From: Sediminibacillus terrae
Lineage (GTDB): Bacteria > Bacillota > Bacilli > Bacillales > Amphibacillaceae
Direction of reading: 5' to 3'
Length of the DNA: 64,000 nucleotides
NCBI RefSeq assembly: GCF_009602435.1
Contig: NZ_VZDQ01000011.1
Location: 372,001-436,000, forward strand
The notes beneath the pieces are model-generated. The model was not told the origin of the DNA. It saw only the letters and a program-made list of their open reading frames with translations, and did not search any database. This document shows positions 24,484 to 32,202 of this stretch, piece after piece (the stretch's first letter is position 1; every line of letters starts with the position of its first letter). A program made the translations under genes and the position numbers.

Positions 24484-25725
24484 TTAAGCATGCAGCTGCT
24501 GAGGATGCTCTTCTTTATCCTGATGTTTCTTTTCTGTTTCCGCAACCACAACTGCGCATGCAGCATCTCCGGTGACATTCAACGCGGTTCTTGTCATGTC
24601 AAGCAACCGATCGATGCCAATAATAAGAGCGATTCCTTCGACCGGGAGCGATACTTGGTTCAAAACCATTGCCAGCATGATCAATCCTACTCCCGGCACA
24701 CCAGCAGTCCCGATACTTGCAAGCACAGCGACCAACACCACCATTACCAATTGAGAAAAGGAAAGATCGACAGCGTAAACCTGAGCGATGAACACCGTCG
24801 CAACCCCCTGCATGATTGCAGTCCCATCCATATTGATGGTCGAGCCCAGCGGTTGTACAAAGCTGCTGATCGATTTGGGGACATTCAAGTTTTCCTGTGC
24901 AGCTTTCATCGACACTGGCAAAGTTGCACTGCTGCTCGAAGTGCTGAACCCTACTGTCATGGCCGGGAAAAAACCTTTCAAGAAATGAATTGGATTCATT
25001 TTTCCCAACAGAGAGACTGCCGTACCGTACGTAATGACCGCATGAACCGCAAGACCTGCAAGGACAACCAACATATACGAGGCCATCGCTTTGGCTCCAT
25101 CCAACCCCATTGTTCCAATAGCCGATGCCAATAAACCGAACGCACCATACGGAGCAAACCGCATAACCAAATTGACCAAAAACATCATTATATCGTTGCC
25201 TTGTTCCAATAACCGCAATGCTCCCTCAGTCTTCTTGCCAAGCATCGCCAATGCAAACCCCACAAAAATCGAAAAAGCAATAATTTGCAGCATATTCCCT
25301 TCAGCCAATGACTGAACGGGGTTCGCCGGGATTATGTTCGTGAATGTTTCCACCACGGTCGGTGCTTCACTACTTTCAAAGCTAGCTCCGGTGGTATCGA
25401 TACCCGCCTTCCCCGGCTGAAATAAGTAGGCAAGAACCAATGCGATCGTAATGGCAATCGTCGTTGTCGCCAAGAAAAACGCCACTGTCTTGCCGCCAAT
25501 GCGGCCTAGTTTCTTCGGATCACCTAATGAAGCAGTACCTAGAACGATTGAAAAAAACACAATCGGCACGACAAGCATTTTGATTAAATTCAAAAACAGT
25601 GTACCCAGCAAGCTGAACACATAATTATCAAGCGTTTCAAACAAGCCCGGTGCAGAAAAATGCAAAATGAGTCCCAATACGGCACCGAGGATCAGACCAA
25701 TGAAAATTTTGGTTGTCAATTTCAT
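24484..25725 (-). CDS. dicarboxylate/glutamate:cation symporter (DAACS family)
   Basis: A 413-residue secondary transporter with the GltPh-type fold. Signature elements are the serine-rich hairpin FSTSSSSATLPVS, the helix 7 motif STINMDGTAIMQG and the helix 8 region GIDRLLDMTRTALNVTGDAACAVVVA, whose Arg and Asp residues bind substrate carboxylates. Likely substrates are glutamate, aspartate or C4-dicarboxylates (GltT/GltP/DctP group). GAGGAGGAGATAAG precedes the ATG. A perfect cre stands 21 nt upstream, implying catabolite repression. Confidence 0.92.
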   Translation of the reverse strand: MKLTTKIFIGLILGAVLGLILHFSAPGLFETLDNYVFSLLGTLFLNLIKMLVVPIVFFSIVLGTASLGDPKKLGRIGGKTVAFFLATTTIAITIALVLAYLFQPGKAGIDTTGASFESSEAPTVVETFTNIIPANPVQSLAEGNMLQIIAFSIFVGFALAMLGKKTEGALRLLEQGNDIMMFLVNLVMRFAPYGAFGLLASAIGTMGLDGAKAMASYMLVVLAGLAVHAVITYGTAVSLLGKMNPIHFLKGFFPAMTVGFSTSSSSATLPVSMKAAQENLNVPKSISSFVQPLGSTINMDGTAIMQGVATVFIAQVYAVDLSFSQLVMVVLVAVLASIGTAGVPGVGLIMLAMVLNQVSLPVEGIALIIGIDRLLDMTRTALNVTGDAACAVVVAETEKKHQDKEEHPQQLHA

Positions 25726-25745
25726 CTTATCTCCTCCTCAATTAT

Positions 25746-25759
25746 TGAAAGCGCTTTCT
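25746..25759 (-). promoter_or_regulatory. cre (CcpA site) upstream of the symporter gene
   Basis: TGAAAGCGCTTTCT matches TGWAARCGYTWNCW at all positions and is itself nearly palindromic. Its closeness to the start suggests repression by roadblock. Confidence 0.78.
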
Positions 25760-25822
25760 TAAACTCAGATTATGCTGGTTCACGCTATATTATCCGAATA
25801 TTTAAAAAATATTTGCCATCAA

Positions 25823-25863
25823 AAAACCTTGTCCATTCTCACTCATGAATGGACAAGGTTTTT
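25823..25863 (-). terminator. terminator of the DUF1189-like gene
   Basis: AAAACCTTGTCCATTC pairs with GAATGGACAAGGTTTT across an 8-nt loop, with A and T runs on both sides, so it can work in either direction. Confidence 0.85.
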
Positions 25864-25879
25864 GACAATCGATACAACA

Positions 25880-26365
25880 CTACTTGTTTTTTCTTTTCGG
25901 ATAAACAGTAATCATATTATATAGAATAAAATAAAGCCCTACTAACAGCAGCATTACCAGATAACTGTTTCCCCAGCCAGTCAGCTTTATCAACGTGTAA
26001 ATAATGAGCGGCACTGTCAGCGCAAATGCAGTCATTTTCCAAAGATGCTGGAATGCCAGCTTCCTACTCAGCATCCGGGACATCAGCAGGGCAACTGCGG
26101 CCAGGGCAGAAATAACCACCAATCCGGAGAAAATGACATACATCGGATAAAAGGTGATGCTTTGCAGAATAAATACACTTCGCAAATCACTATCCAACAA
26201 AAGATTGTCCTGAATGGCCAAATCATATCCTTCAGGCAAATATAGTACAAATATCAACAAAAAAATATATACCAGGGTGTCACGCATGCTGACCCTGTTA
26301 AGCCAGAACACAGCCTGTTTTTTCGGCAATACGATGCTGTGTTTGAATATTTTAATCAATCCCAC
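25880..26365 (-). CDS. DUF1189-like membrane protein
   Basis: About 161 residues with four hydrophobic helices. The N-terminal IKIFKHSIVLPKKQAVFWLNRVSMRDTLVYIFLL resembles the start of DUF1189 proteins (KSLYSPK.IA.FR...G..ILYVFLL), but it is shorter than typical members, so I call it DUF1189-like only. The start is uncertain: GTG 26365 lies 9 nt after GGGGG, TTG 26374 is the longer choice. It is a single gene with its own terminator. Confidence 0.55.
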   Translation of the reverse strand: MGLIKIFKHSIVLPKKQAVFWLNRVSMRDTLVYIFLLIFVLYLPEGYDLAIQDNLLLDSDLRSVFILQSITFYPMYVIFSGLVVISALAAVALLMSRMLSRKLAFQHLWKMTAFALTVPLIIYTLIKLTGWGNSYLVMLLLVGLYFILYNMITVYPKRKNK

Positions 26366-26454
26366 GTTCTTCAACCCCCGAGCCAGCTCTTAAAAAATCG
26401 AAACGACTTTCATTATAGCACAGCCAAGGCCAATCGGAGAGGTAATGTGAATAG

Positions 26455-26703
26455 TCAGTCCATATAAAAAGCCAGTTCTTCATCGATTTGGCTCCGGATT
26501 GCATTCAGACACTCTTCAGCAGTCTTTCCAAAGACGCGGGTTCCGTTTACCATCGCATAGGGACGCACCCGGCAAAGCCCACAAAAAGACAAGCAATCGT
26601 ATTTCACAACCGATACTTCCGGATACTCCGATTCCAAAATTTGTTCGACATCCACTTCATTAATCAAACTGGCGTCACAAATTTCGACCACCACTATTCC
26701 CAT
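26455..26703 (-). CDS. DUF1450 (YuzB-like) cysteine-containing small protein
   Basis: An 82-residue protein starting MGIVVVEICDASLINEVDVEQIL with the Cys-rich centre YDCLSFCGLCRVRPYAMVNG and the end FGKTAEECLNAI. The Cys spacing is that of the YuzB/DUF1450 family, thought to be thioredoxin-like ferredoxin relatives; a metal centre is not proven. AGAGGGG precedes the ATG. It is 37 nt after ribF on the same strand and may be co-transcribed. Confidence 0.8.
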   Translation of the reverse strand: MGIVVVEICDASLINEVDVEQILESEYPEVSVVKYDCLSFCGLCRVRPYAMVNGTRVFGKTAEECLNAIRSQIDEELAFYMD

Positions 26704-26740
26704 TGTCAGCCCCTCTCTCTGCCGTAAAATTTCAGGCTTT

Positions 26741-27694
26741 TCAGGAATGATTATCAAGTCCAAGTATAACGCGCGCCTCTTCTTTATCTTTGTTCATCTG
26801 CTTGATTAATTCATCCAGGGAAGCAAAGTTTTCCTCTTCGCGCATTTTTTGAATGAACGATACCTTCATCGACTTGCCGTAGAGATCGCCAGAAAAGTCC
26901 AATAAATAGGCTTCAATCAGATAACCCTTCCCATTCACCGTTGGTCGATAACCAGCATTGATCAAAGCATACCAGCATTCTCCCGCCATATCGTCGTCCC
27001 CGGCTATTTCAACACTTCCGAGATAAACACCGCTTCCAGGCAACTCATAATCGCCATCCGGAGATAAGTTGGCCGTTGGAAATCCAAGCTTCCTGCCAAG
27101 TGCATCTCCTTCCACTACTTTCCCGTTGACAGAATAGTTTCTGCCAAGCAGTGTGTTTACTTTTTCAAACTGCCCATCTCTGATGGAGGCTCTTATATCC
27201 GTACTGCTGATTTTCTGTCCTCCAATTGTCATTAAGGGCGCTATCGTCACCGGAATTCCGATGTCAGCTGACAAATCTGTCAAAAGGTCGGTATCCGATT
27301 TACGGCCTTTGCCAAAATTGAACCCTTCCCCTACTACGATCCCTTTAATATTCAACAAAGATAAATGCTCATACACAAACGTTTCAGGTGTCGTTTCTGC
27401 GTATTTTTCCGTAAATTCGATTTCATATACTTTGCTGACACCAAGACGTTCCAATTGACTATATTTCTCTCTTCGCGGTGTGACACACTGCCTGTATCGT
27501 TCATCACGCTTCAATGCCCACAAAGGATGCGGATGAAAAGTCATGACCGCCAATGACTGCCCGGTTTCTTTCAAGCGCCCGGCCTGTCGCAAAATCGACT
27601 GGTGTCCTAGATGGACGCCGTCAAACTTTCCGATGCATAAAATGATTGGGTCATTATTCGCTGGAGGCGCGTCTTGAATCTTTATAATCTCCAT
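26741..27694 (-). CDS. ribF: bifunctional riboflavin kinase/FMN adenylyltransferase
   Basis: A 317-residue RibF protein making FMN and FAD. The N-terminal nucleotidyltransferase has CIGKFDGVHLGHQ and the loop KISSTDIRASIRDG; the C-terminal flavokinase (~185-310) has GDALGRKLGFPTANL and the catalytic region IEAYLLDFSGDLYG. The gene stands alone, not beside truB and rpsO as is usual for the housekeeping ribF, so it may be a second copy like B. subtilis ribR. No FMN riboswitch is visible upstream. Confidence 0.93.
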   Translation of the reverse strand: MEIIKIQDAPPANNDPIILCIGKFDGVHLGHQSILRQAGRLKETGQSLAVMTFHPHPLWALKRDERYRQCVTPRREKYSQLERLGVSKVYEIEFTEKYAETTPETFVYEHLSLLNIKGIVVGEGFNFGKGRKSDTDLLTDLSADIGIPVTIAPLMTIGGQKISSTDIRASIRDGQFEKVNTLLGRNYSVNGKVVEGDALGRKLGFPTANLSPDGDYELPGSGVYLGSVEIAGDDDMAGECWYALINAGYRPTVNGKGYLIEAYLLDFSGDLYGKSMKVSFIQKMREEENFASLDELIKQMNKDKEEARVILGLDNHS

Positions 27695-27856
27695 TCCTTA
27701 TTAGCTCCCTATTTGCTGATTCTCGCTGTCCATGACAGCCAAACGATTTCCTCTATTCATCAATACCCTGCAAGGGCAAAACAGTTTTTTTCTGTTTTCT
27801 TCTCTATCCATATCCATGTCCAGTTTTTTATTCTGATAAAATCCCATACATCCCCA

Positions 27857-27886
27857 TTATACTAGATAAAACCGTTAAGCTGTAAA
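27857..27886 (-). promoter_or_regulatory. ribF promoter
   Basis: Minus strand TTTACA and TATAAT spaced about 19 nt apart; the long leader to the gene (about 150 nt) shows no riboswitch. Confidence 0.45.
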
Positions 27887-28060
27887 GTGCCAAGCACTTT
27901 TGGATAGAAAACTCGCCGTTCACCTTATCTTTAGCCGGAAGAAGAGTAAAGATATATTCCCATCGTTTTCCGTCATATCTATCCGTTCCTCGAAATGAAA
28001 ACATACAGTATCCAACTGCTCGCCGCTGGCCAGCATATGCCAAAACAGAGGTTACCTTAT

Positions 28061-28094
28061 AAAAACCGAACGAATACGAATCGTTCGGCTTTTG
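28061..28094 (-). terminator. family-B hairpin terminator of sspP
   Basis: AAACCGAACG and CGTTCGGCTTT pair around a 9-nt loop; the minus strand continues TTTTTATAAGG, about 30 nt past the sspP stop. Confidence 0.7.
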
Positions 28095-28126
28095 TTTTGG
28101 TCCCTATGCTTCTTTTCCATCCTCAT

Positions 28127-28279
28127 TTACATATCGTGTGAAGATTTCCGTTTCTGCCGAGAATGATTTTGATTTTTCACTTGGTGGGATCCGCTCAATG
28201 GTTCTCCGTAAGGCTGGCTTGGACTTTTCGGGAGGTTGGGTTGCTTTTGTTGCTTGGGACCTTCACGTCTGCCTGACAT
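28127..28279 (-). CDS. sspP: small acid-soluble spore protein P
   Basis: A 50-residue, very basic protein beginning MSGRREGPKQQKQ and ending SRQKRKSSHDM. The stretch EPLSGSHQVKNQNHSRQK matches B. subtilis SspP (CotL), which has EPLSGSKKVKNRNHTRQK and also ends HDM. SspP is a minor spore protein made in the forespore. AAAGGAGGAG lies 6 nt before the ATG. The frame is short and easily missed; it is firm evidence that the organism sporulates. Confidence 0.9.
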   Translation of the reverse strand: MSGRREGPKQQKQPNLPKSPSQPYGEPLSGSHQVKNQNHSRQKRKSSHDM

Positions 28280-28520
28280 TTTATCTCCTCCTTTCTACGG
28301 ATAGTTTTTAAATAACCAGTCCACCTTATTCCATTTGAATGTCGGTCTTTTGGTTTTTCGGCAACATGCAGGTGTGACCACTAGTTTTAAACCCTGTTAA
28401 TAAGCGCAGGCATTAGCGAATTAAAAGATTTATGTAGAAAGAATTCAGCTATTAGAATGGATGTACTAGGGACCAGAAAAAATGCGTTTACAACCGCGGA
28501 TATTTGATACAGACTGAAAA

Positions 28521-28534
28521 TGATTGATCAATCA
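28521..28534 (+). promoter_or_regulatory. TetR operator upstream of the regulator gene
   Basis: TGATTGATCAATCA is a perfect palindrome 22 nt before the tetR-type start. It shares the GATTGAT.AATC core with the site at 29182-29199. Confidence 0.7.
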
Positions 28535-28555
28535 ATCTTTAACAAGGAGATAATT

Positions 28556-29161
28556 ATGGCACTTTCAGATAAACAAATACGAAAAATGAAAGCAAAAAGG
28601 GATAAAATTTTGGACCAGGCGATTATCCTTTTTTCGGAACATGGTTACAACGATACCACTATTTCCAAGGTGGCAAAGGCTTCCGGCGTAAGCTTCGGTA
28701 GTGTATTTACTTACTTTGAGAACAAAGAAGAGTTATTTCATCATGCAGTTGTGGAACGTCTTAAAGACCTTTCCCCTCTTTTGTTGGATTTCAATTCAAA
28801 TCCCGAAGACCCATACAAAGAATTAGAATCGATGATCGACAAGCATATCCGCTTATTTGCCAATGTTGGTACTTACTTGCGGCTTGTCACCCAGGTAATC
28901 GGACAGCACCAAAGGTTCGAACGCCAATTTAAGGAGCTTGATCAATTTTATCGTACCTTCCGTTATAAAATTGCAGACTTGGTTGCACAAGGGCAAAGCA
29001 GTGGTCAGCTTCACAGAGAAATAGATCCGATCACTTCTTCTATTGCCTACACTTCCTTTCTGATGGGAATCCGGCTGAATTTGGCCGATCAACCTGAACA
29101 CGATATCTGGGCTGATTTTGCGCCTGTTGCCATGCAGTTATTCAGTCCGAACATTTCATAA
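28556..29161 (+). CDS. TetR family regulator
   Basis: A 201-residue protein with an N-terminal TetR helix-turn-helix (KILDQAIILFSEHGYNDTTISKVAKASGVSFGSVFTYFENKEELF, residues ~12-57) and a helical ligand-binding domain. ATG 28556 follows AAGGAG. Nearly identical palindromes lie before this gene and before the following MFS gene, so it most likely represses both itself and that exporter. The inducer is unknown. Confidence 0.9.
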   Translation: MALSDKQIRKMKAKRDKILDQAIILFSEHGYNDTTISKVAKASGVSFGSVFTYFENKEELFHHAVVERLKDLSPLLLDFNSNPEDPYKELESMIDKHIRLFANVGTYLRLVTQVIGQHQRFERQFKELDQFYRTFRYKIADLVAQGQSSGQLHREIDPITSSIAYTSFLMGIRLNLADQPEHDIWADFAPVAMQLFSPNIS

Positions 29162-29181
29162 GAACAGGTCGGTTCAAAAAA

Positions 29182-29199
29182 CGATTGATTAATCAATCG
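29182..29199 (+). promoter_or_regulatory. TetR operator upstream of the MFS gene
   Basis: CGATTGATTAATCAATCG is a perfect 18-bp palindrome between the tetR stop and the MFS ribosome binding site. Confidence 0.75.
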
Positions 29200-29217
29200 T
29201 AATAAGGAGATGAAAGG

Positions 29218-30498
29218 ATGAATCTTTTTACATTTTCCCGAACCATTCAAATTCGATTAGTACTTCAATTTATAACCACAACAGCTAATGCTGCGGTTAC
29301 TCCTTATCTAGTCGTTTTTTTCTCGAGTATGCTGGGAACGGTAGTTACGGGCTTTATGTTTTTGAGCGTGATGGCAGCTAATATCGCCGGTTCTTTTACA
29401 GGGGGGTACGTTTCAGATAAGAAAGGAAGAAAACCGGTAATAGTCTGTTCTGAAGCAATCGCGCTAGGCGGCTTTCTATTTGTCGCAGCAGTCAATTCCC
29501 CATGGCTGAGTCTTCCCTATTTCACCTTTGCTCTATTTGTCGTTATCCATTTTTTTCTCGGGTCCGCAACTCCGGCCTACCAAGCGATGATCATCGATGA
29601 AAGCAATAAGGAAAACCGTAAAGCGGTTTATACATTTTCATATTGGCTCCAAAATCTTGGCATATCCATAGGAGGAATCACTGGTGCTTTTCTCTTCATG
29701 GATCATCATTTCCTTCTGTTTTTAGGCGTTGCAACTGCAACCATGATTTCCCTCGTTATGACCGTAATTTTTATCAAGGAATCGTTTCTAACCGAGACCA
29801 CCAGCGAGGAAAAGAAGACAGCTCCTCTAAAAGACTTGGACAGTGGAGTCAAGATTTATTTAAAAGTCTTAAGACATAAAACTTTTGCGTTATTCACTTT
29901 AGCAAATTTACTTATTGTCGCGACAGAGGAACAATTGACTAATTACATCGGACTTCGTCTGGCAGCAGACATCCCGGTAGCAAGACAGCTGGTGCCGTTC
30001 TTGCCGTTTCAAGCAGATGGTATTAACTTACTAGGGATATTGAAAGCGGAGAATACTGTTTTGGTAGTCTGTTTGACCGTTTTTGTTTCCTACTTATTAA
30101 GAAAACTCGATGATCGTTTTGTGTTGCTTGGAGGGCTCGTGCTTTACTTCCTTGGTTACACCATCCTCAGTTTTCACCATTCAGCCATTGTGCTGATCAT
30201 CGCCATGTTCTTTGCTACTTTGGGCGAATTACTGCATATCCCAGTAAAACAGACAATGCTGGCCAACATGGTACCAGACCATGCAAGAAGTACATACATG
30301 GCCGTATTTGGATTGATGACAATTCTAGGTGCTGTGATTGCTGGTTTGTTTATTTTTCTCAGCAGTTTCCTGCCAACCACTGTCTTAACGTTTGCATTTA
30401 TTTTAATGGGAACAATCACAATTGCCATATTCAGTCGATTGACTGGAAGGAAAACATTAGAGAAAACCCGAACGACGGCATCACAAATCGGTTCCTGA
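29218..30498 (+). CDS. MFS transporter controlled by the adjacent TetR
   Basis: A 426-residue 12-helix major facilitator. The motif A-like loop GGYVSDKKGRKPVIV follows helix 2, and a long central loop (FLTETTSEEKKTAPLKDLDSG) splits the two halves. It looks like a drug or small-molecule exporter of the DHA1 type; substrate unknown. TAAGGAG precedes the ATG. Downstream of the TetR gene by 56 nt, with its own operator in the gap. Confidence 0.88.
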   Translation: MNLFTFSRTIQIRLVLQFITTTANAAVTPYLVVFFSSMLGTVVTGFMFLSVMAANIAGSFTGGYVSDKKGRKPVIVCSEAIALGGFLFVAAVNSPWLSLPYFTFALFVVIHFFLGSATPAYQAMIIDESNKENRKAVYTFSYWLQNLGISIGGITGAFLFMDHHFLLFLGVATATMISLVMTVIFIKESFLTETTSEEKKTAPLKDLDSGVKIYLKVLRHKTFALFTLANLLIVATEEQLTNYIGLRLAADIPVARQLVPFLPFQADGINLLGILKAENTVLVVCLTVFVSYLLRKLDDRFVLLGGLVLYFLGYTILSFHHSAIVLIIAMFFATLGELLHIPVKQTMLANMVPDHARSTYMAVFGLMTILGAVIAGLFIFLSSFLPTTVLTFAFILMGTITIAIFSRLTGRKTLEKTRTTASQIGS

Positions 30499-30572
30499 TT
30501 TGTAGGAAAAGATCCCCAGAATATATCCCACCCTCTTAAACGGGAAGCGTTAATCGAATTTTTTAAAATCAG

Positions 30573-30613
30573 ATAAAAGCCGGTGAAGGATGACCCTTCG
30601 TACCGGCTCTTAT
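30573..30613 (-). terminator. hairpin between MFS and the Pro-rich gene
   Basis: AAAAGCCGGT and ACCGGCTCTT with an inner GAAGG/CCTTC pair form a long stem between convergent genes; the U-rich side (TTTTATCTGATTTT) serves the leftward gene. Confidence 0.7.
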
Positions 30614-30627
30614 TGGTTCCCTGTCCA

Positions 30628-31011
30628 TCAATAGCATTGAAACGATTCGATCCGATTCAAATCGATTCCGAAGTAAACCCAGCGGAATCCTGTCCAGCGG
30701 TAACCTGCTATGCTGCGGCGACCGACAAAGGTTGGATAATACCAAAAGGATTCAAAACCTTCCAGCCAAACATAGGTGAAACGGAATAAACAACCTCGGA
30801 TTCCACCCGGGTCGACAGCATAGGTTTGAAATTGCGGTTGCTGCGGTACTACAGATGGCGGCGGACTTGTCGGGGGCCCTGCTTGAGGAGTACCGCCCGG
30901 TGGCTGTGTCGGTGGCGGGAATGATGGAAAACCAGGAGTGCCTGGCTGCGTATCTATTCTTTCCCAAGCCTCGAATGGATAATTTGAAGGTACCTGCCAA
31001 GGATGATACAT
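30628..31011 (-). CDS. Pro-rich protein, possible spore surface protein
   Basis: A 127-residue protein in two parts: a Pro/Gly/Gln-rich half (residues ~22-65, e.g. GFPSFPPPTQPPGGTPQAGP) and a conserved-looking aromatic half (IRGCLFRFTYVWLEGFESFWYYPTFVGRRSIAGYRWTGFRWVYFGIDLNRIESFQCY). I do not know a family name; proteins with this aromatic end occur in Bacillus spore formers, and the low-complexity linker recalls coat or crust proteins. There is no signal peptide. Function not known. Confidence 0.6.
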   Translation of the reverse strand: MYHPWQVPSNYPFEAWERIDTQPGTPGFPSFPPPTQPPGGTPQAGPPTSPPPSVVPQQPQFQTYAVDPGGIRGCLFRFTYVWLEGFESFWYYPTFVGRRSIAGYRWTGFRWVYFGIDLNRIESFQCY

Positions 31012-31182
31012 ATTCTGAACCTCCTTCCTTATGGTTACATCACATTGTATGTCATCCGTCTACATTTCGTTTCTGTATCCAGATAAAGGAATATTTGTGA
31101 AAAAGGTACTAATATTGATTGAATTAATTCAAAAAAAAAGATACTATTTCAATAGAATCATAGATAAGGTAGGGTATAATTT

Positions 31183-31335
31183 ATGAAAAAAGATCTAGAA
31201 AGAGAGATAGAGCAATTAAGATTGAAAATGTATAAAGCTTATAGCAATGAGCCGGATGGGAAGGAAGTCCTTAAAATCTCCCAGGCGCTGGATAAGCTTC
31301 TCAATGAATTCCAAAAAACAAAATCAATTCACTGA
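31183..31335 (+). CDS. Spo0E-like aspartyl-phosphate phosphatase
   Basis: A 50-residue two-helix protein, MKKDLEREIEQLRLKMYKAY then VLKISQALDKLLNEFQK. The SQ.LD signature of Spo0E/YisI/YnzD-type phosphatases is present as SQALD. These small proteins dephosphorylate Spo0A-P and delay sporulation. A TATAAT (31175 area) overlaps the region just upstream and AAGGTAGGG precedes the ATG. A second Spo0E-like gene follows at 31734. Confidence 0.82.
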   Translation: MKKDLEREIEQLRLKMYKAYSNEPDGKEVLKISQALDKLLNEFQKTKSIH

Positions 31336-31608
31336 ACCGGTTTTCATCCGGAACTTCCAAGATCCTGTTCTTTCCTCAAGAGTCGCATCGTCCCATATCA
31401 CGTTTACTTTCTTCATGCTTCCATTTAAAATAACTCTGTCGTTCGCTTGCCTATTCGTTATTGTTCTTATACAATAAGAACACACGTTCCCTTGAATAGG
31501 AGTGAACTTTCCTTGATAATACAATGTCAGGTAACAACTTTTTTCTTGCCAGCTTCCCATGGGCGCTGTTGCTTTTCCGAATGGGAAATAAAATTGATTT
31601 TCAAACAA
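31324..31608 (-). CDS. uncertain small ORF
   Basis: An antisense-oriented frame of up to 94 residues that overlaps the end of the Spo0E-like gene by 12 bp. The translation (GSWQEKSCYLTLYYQGKFTP, WDDATLEERTGSWKFRMKTG) reads like real protein rather than random sequence, but no ribosome binding site supports its TTG start and I recognise no family. It could be a remnant. Confidence 0.25.
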   Translation of the reverse strand: MFENQFYFPFGKATAPMGSWQEKSCYLTLYYQGKFTPIQGNVCSYCIRTITNRQANDRVILNGSMKKVNVIWDDATLEERTGSWKFRMKTGSVN

Positions 31609-31733
31609 AAGTCTATCAAAATTTCCATCTCCAGACGCAGGGTTCTAAAAAGGGTTACTGTAGAACGTTGAAACGCTTGGCTGAAAAGCTTGGTAGAGAT
31701 GAATCAATCTACATAAGAAAGTAGAGAAGTATT

Positions 31734-31958
31734 ATGTTGGAACAGCTGGAACAAAAAATGGAGCAGTTAAGAAACGAAATGTATGTTGTTTATGAAAAAA
31801 CGAACAGTTTGTCAAATGAGGAATTGCTTCGTCTAACGGATGAACTGCACGATGTAGTGGTACGCTGGCGAAAAGAAAAGTATGGATATAGATATGGCTG
31901 CAGTCCATTCCGGCAGTCTTCAGAAAAAAGGGGCGATGAAGGAAACTCGTTACCTTGA
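31734..31958 (+). CDS. Spo0E-like protein, divergent
   Basis: A 74-residue protein whose first 48 residues have the Spo0E pattern: MLEQLEQKMEQLRNEMYVVYEKTN, then LSNEELLRLTDELHDVVVRW. The phosphatase signature SQELD is changed to TDELH, and the C-terminal 25 residues are extra. It may have lost or altered activity. The ribosome binding site (AGAGAAG) is weak. It lies 400 bp after the first Spo0E-like gene on the same strand. Confidence 0.6.
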   Translation: MLEQLEQKMEQLRNEMYVVYEKTNSLSNEELLRLTDELHDVVVRWRKEKYGYRYGCSPFRQSSEKRGDEGNSLP

Positions 31959-32022
31959 CATCTTTAGCCGGAAAAGATGGGTATGTTTTATTCATTAAAG
32001 GTATCTAGTTTTCCCGCTGTCG

Positions 32023-32100
32023 CAAGCGCCTGTTTAAAGGAGTAAAGGCTAAATCGCTACATTATGCAGCAACCCCTGCCCCCCATCATGTGGGCCTCTG
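32023..32100 (+). repeat. family-C dispersed repeat, copy 2
   Basis: CGCAAGCGCCTGT, GCAGCAACCCCTGC and CATCATGTGGGCCT correspond in order to the copy at 19083-19175. No gene lies in this 240-bp spacer. Confidence 0.6.
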
Positions 32101-32163
32101 GCCAATTCATGCATGCCCACGTGTGTTTTTCTTTGCCATTAAATATTATCCTGAACATATAAA

Positions 32164-32197
32164 ACGGCATGTTTCCGGTCTCCCGGAAGCATGCCGC
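32164..32197 (-). terminator. terminator of the TetR-DHA2 operon
   Basis: CGGCATGTTTCCGG pairs with CCGGAAGCATGCCG (one mismatch) and is followed leftward by TTTTATATG. Confidence 0.85.
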
Positions 32198-32202
32198 AAC
32201 TT

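Larger units (their letters stand above)
27695..28126. other. spacer between ribF and sspP
   Basis: Holds the ribF promoter (27857-27886) and a family-B hairpin (28061-28094). The rest shows no reading frame or RNA motif I recognise. Confidence 0.55.

Noticed and set aside
27695-27900. Possible FMN riboswitch before ribF
   Set aside because: None of the conserved FMN aptamer blocks is present on the minus strand.
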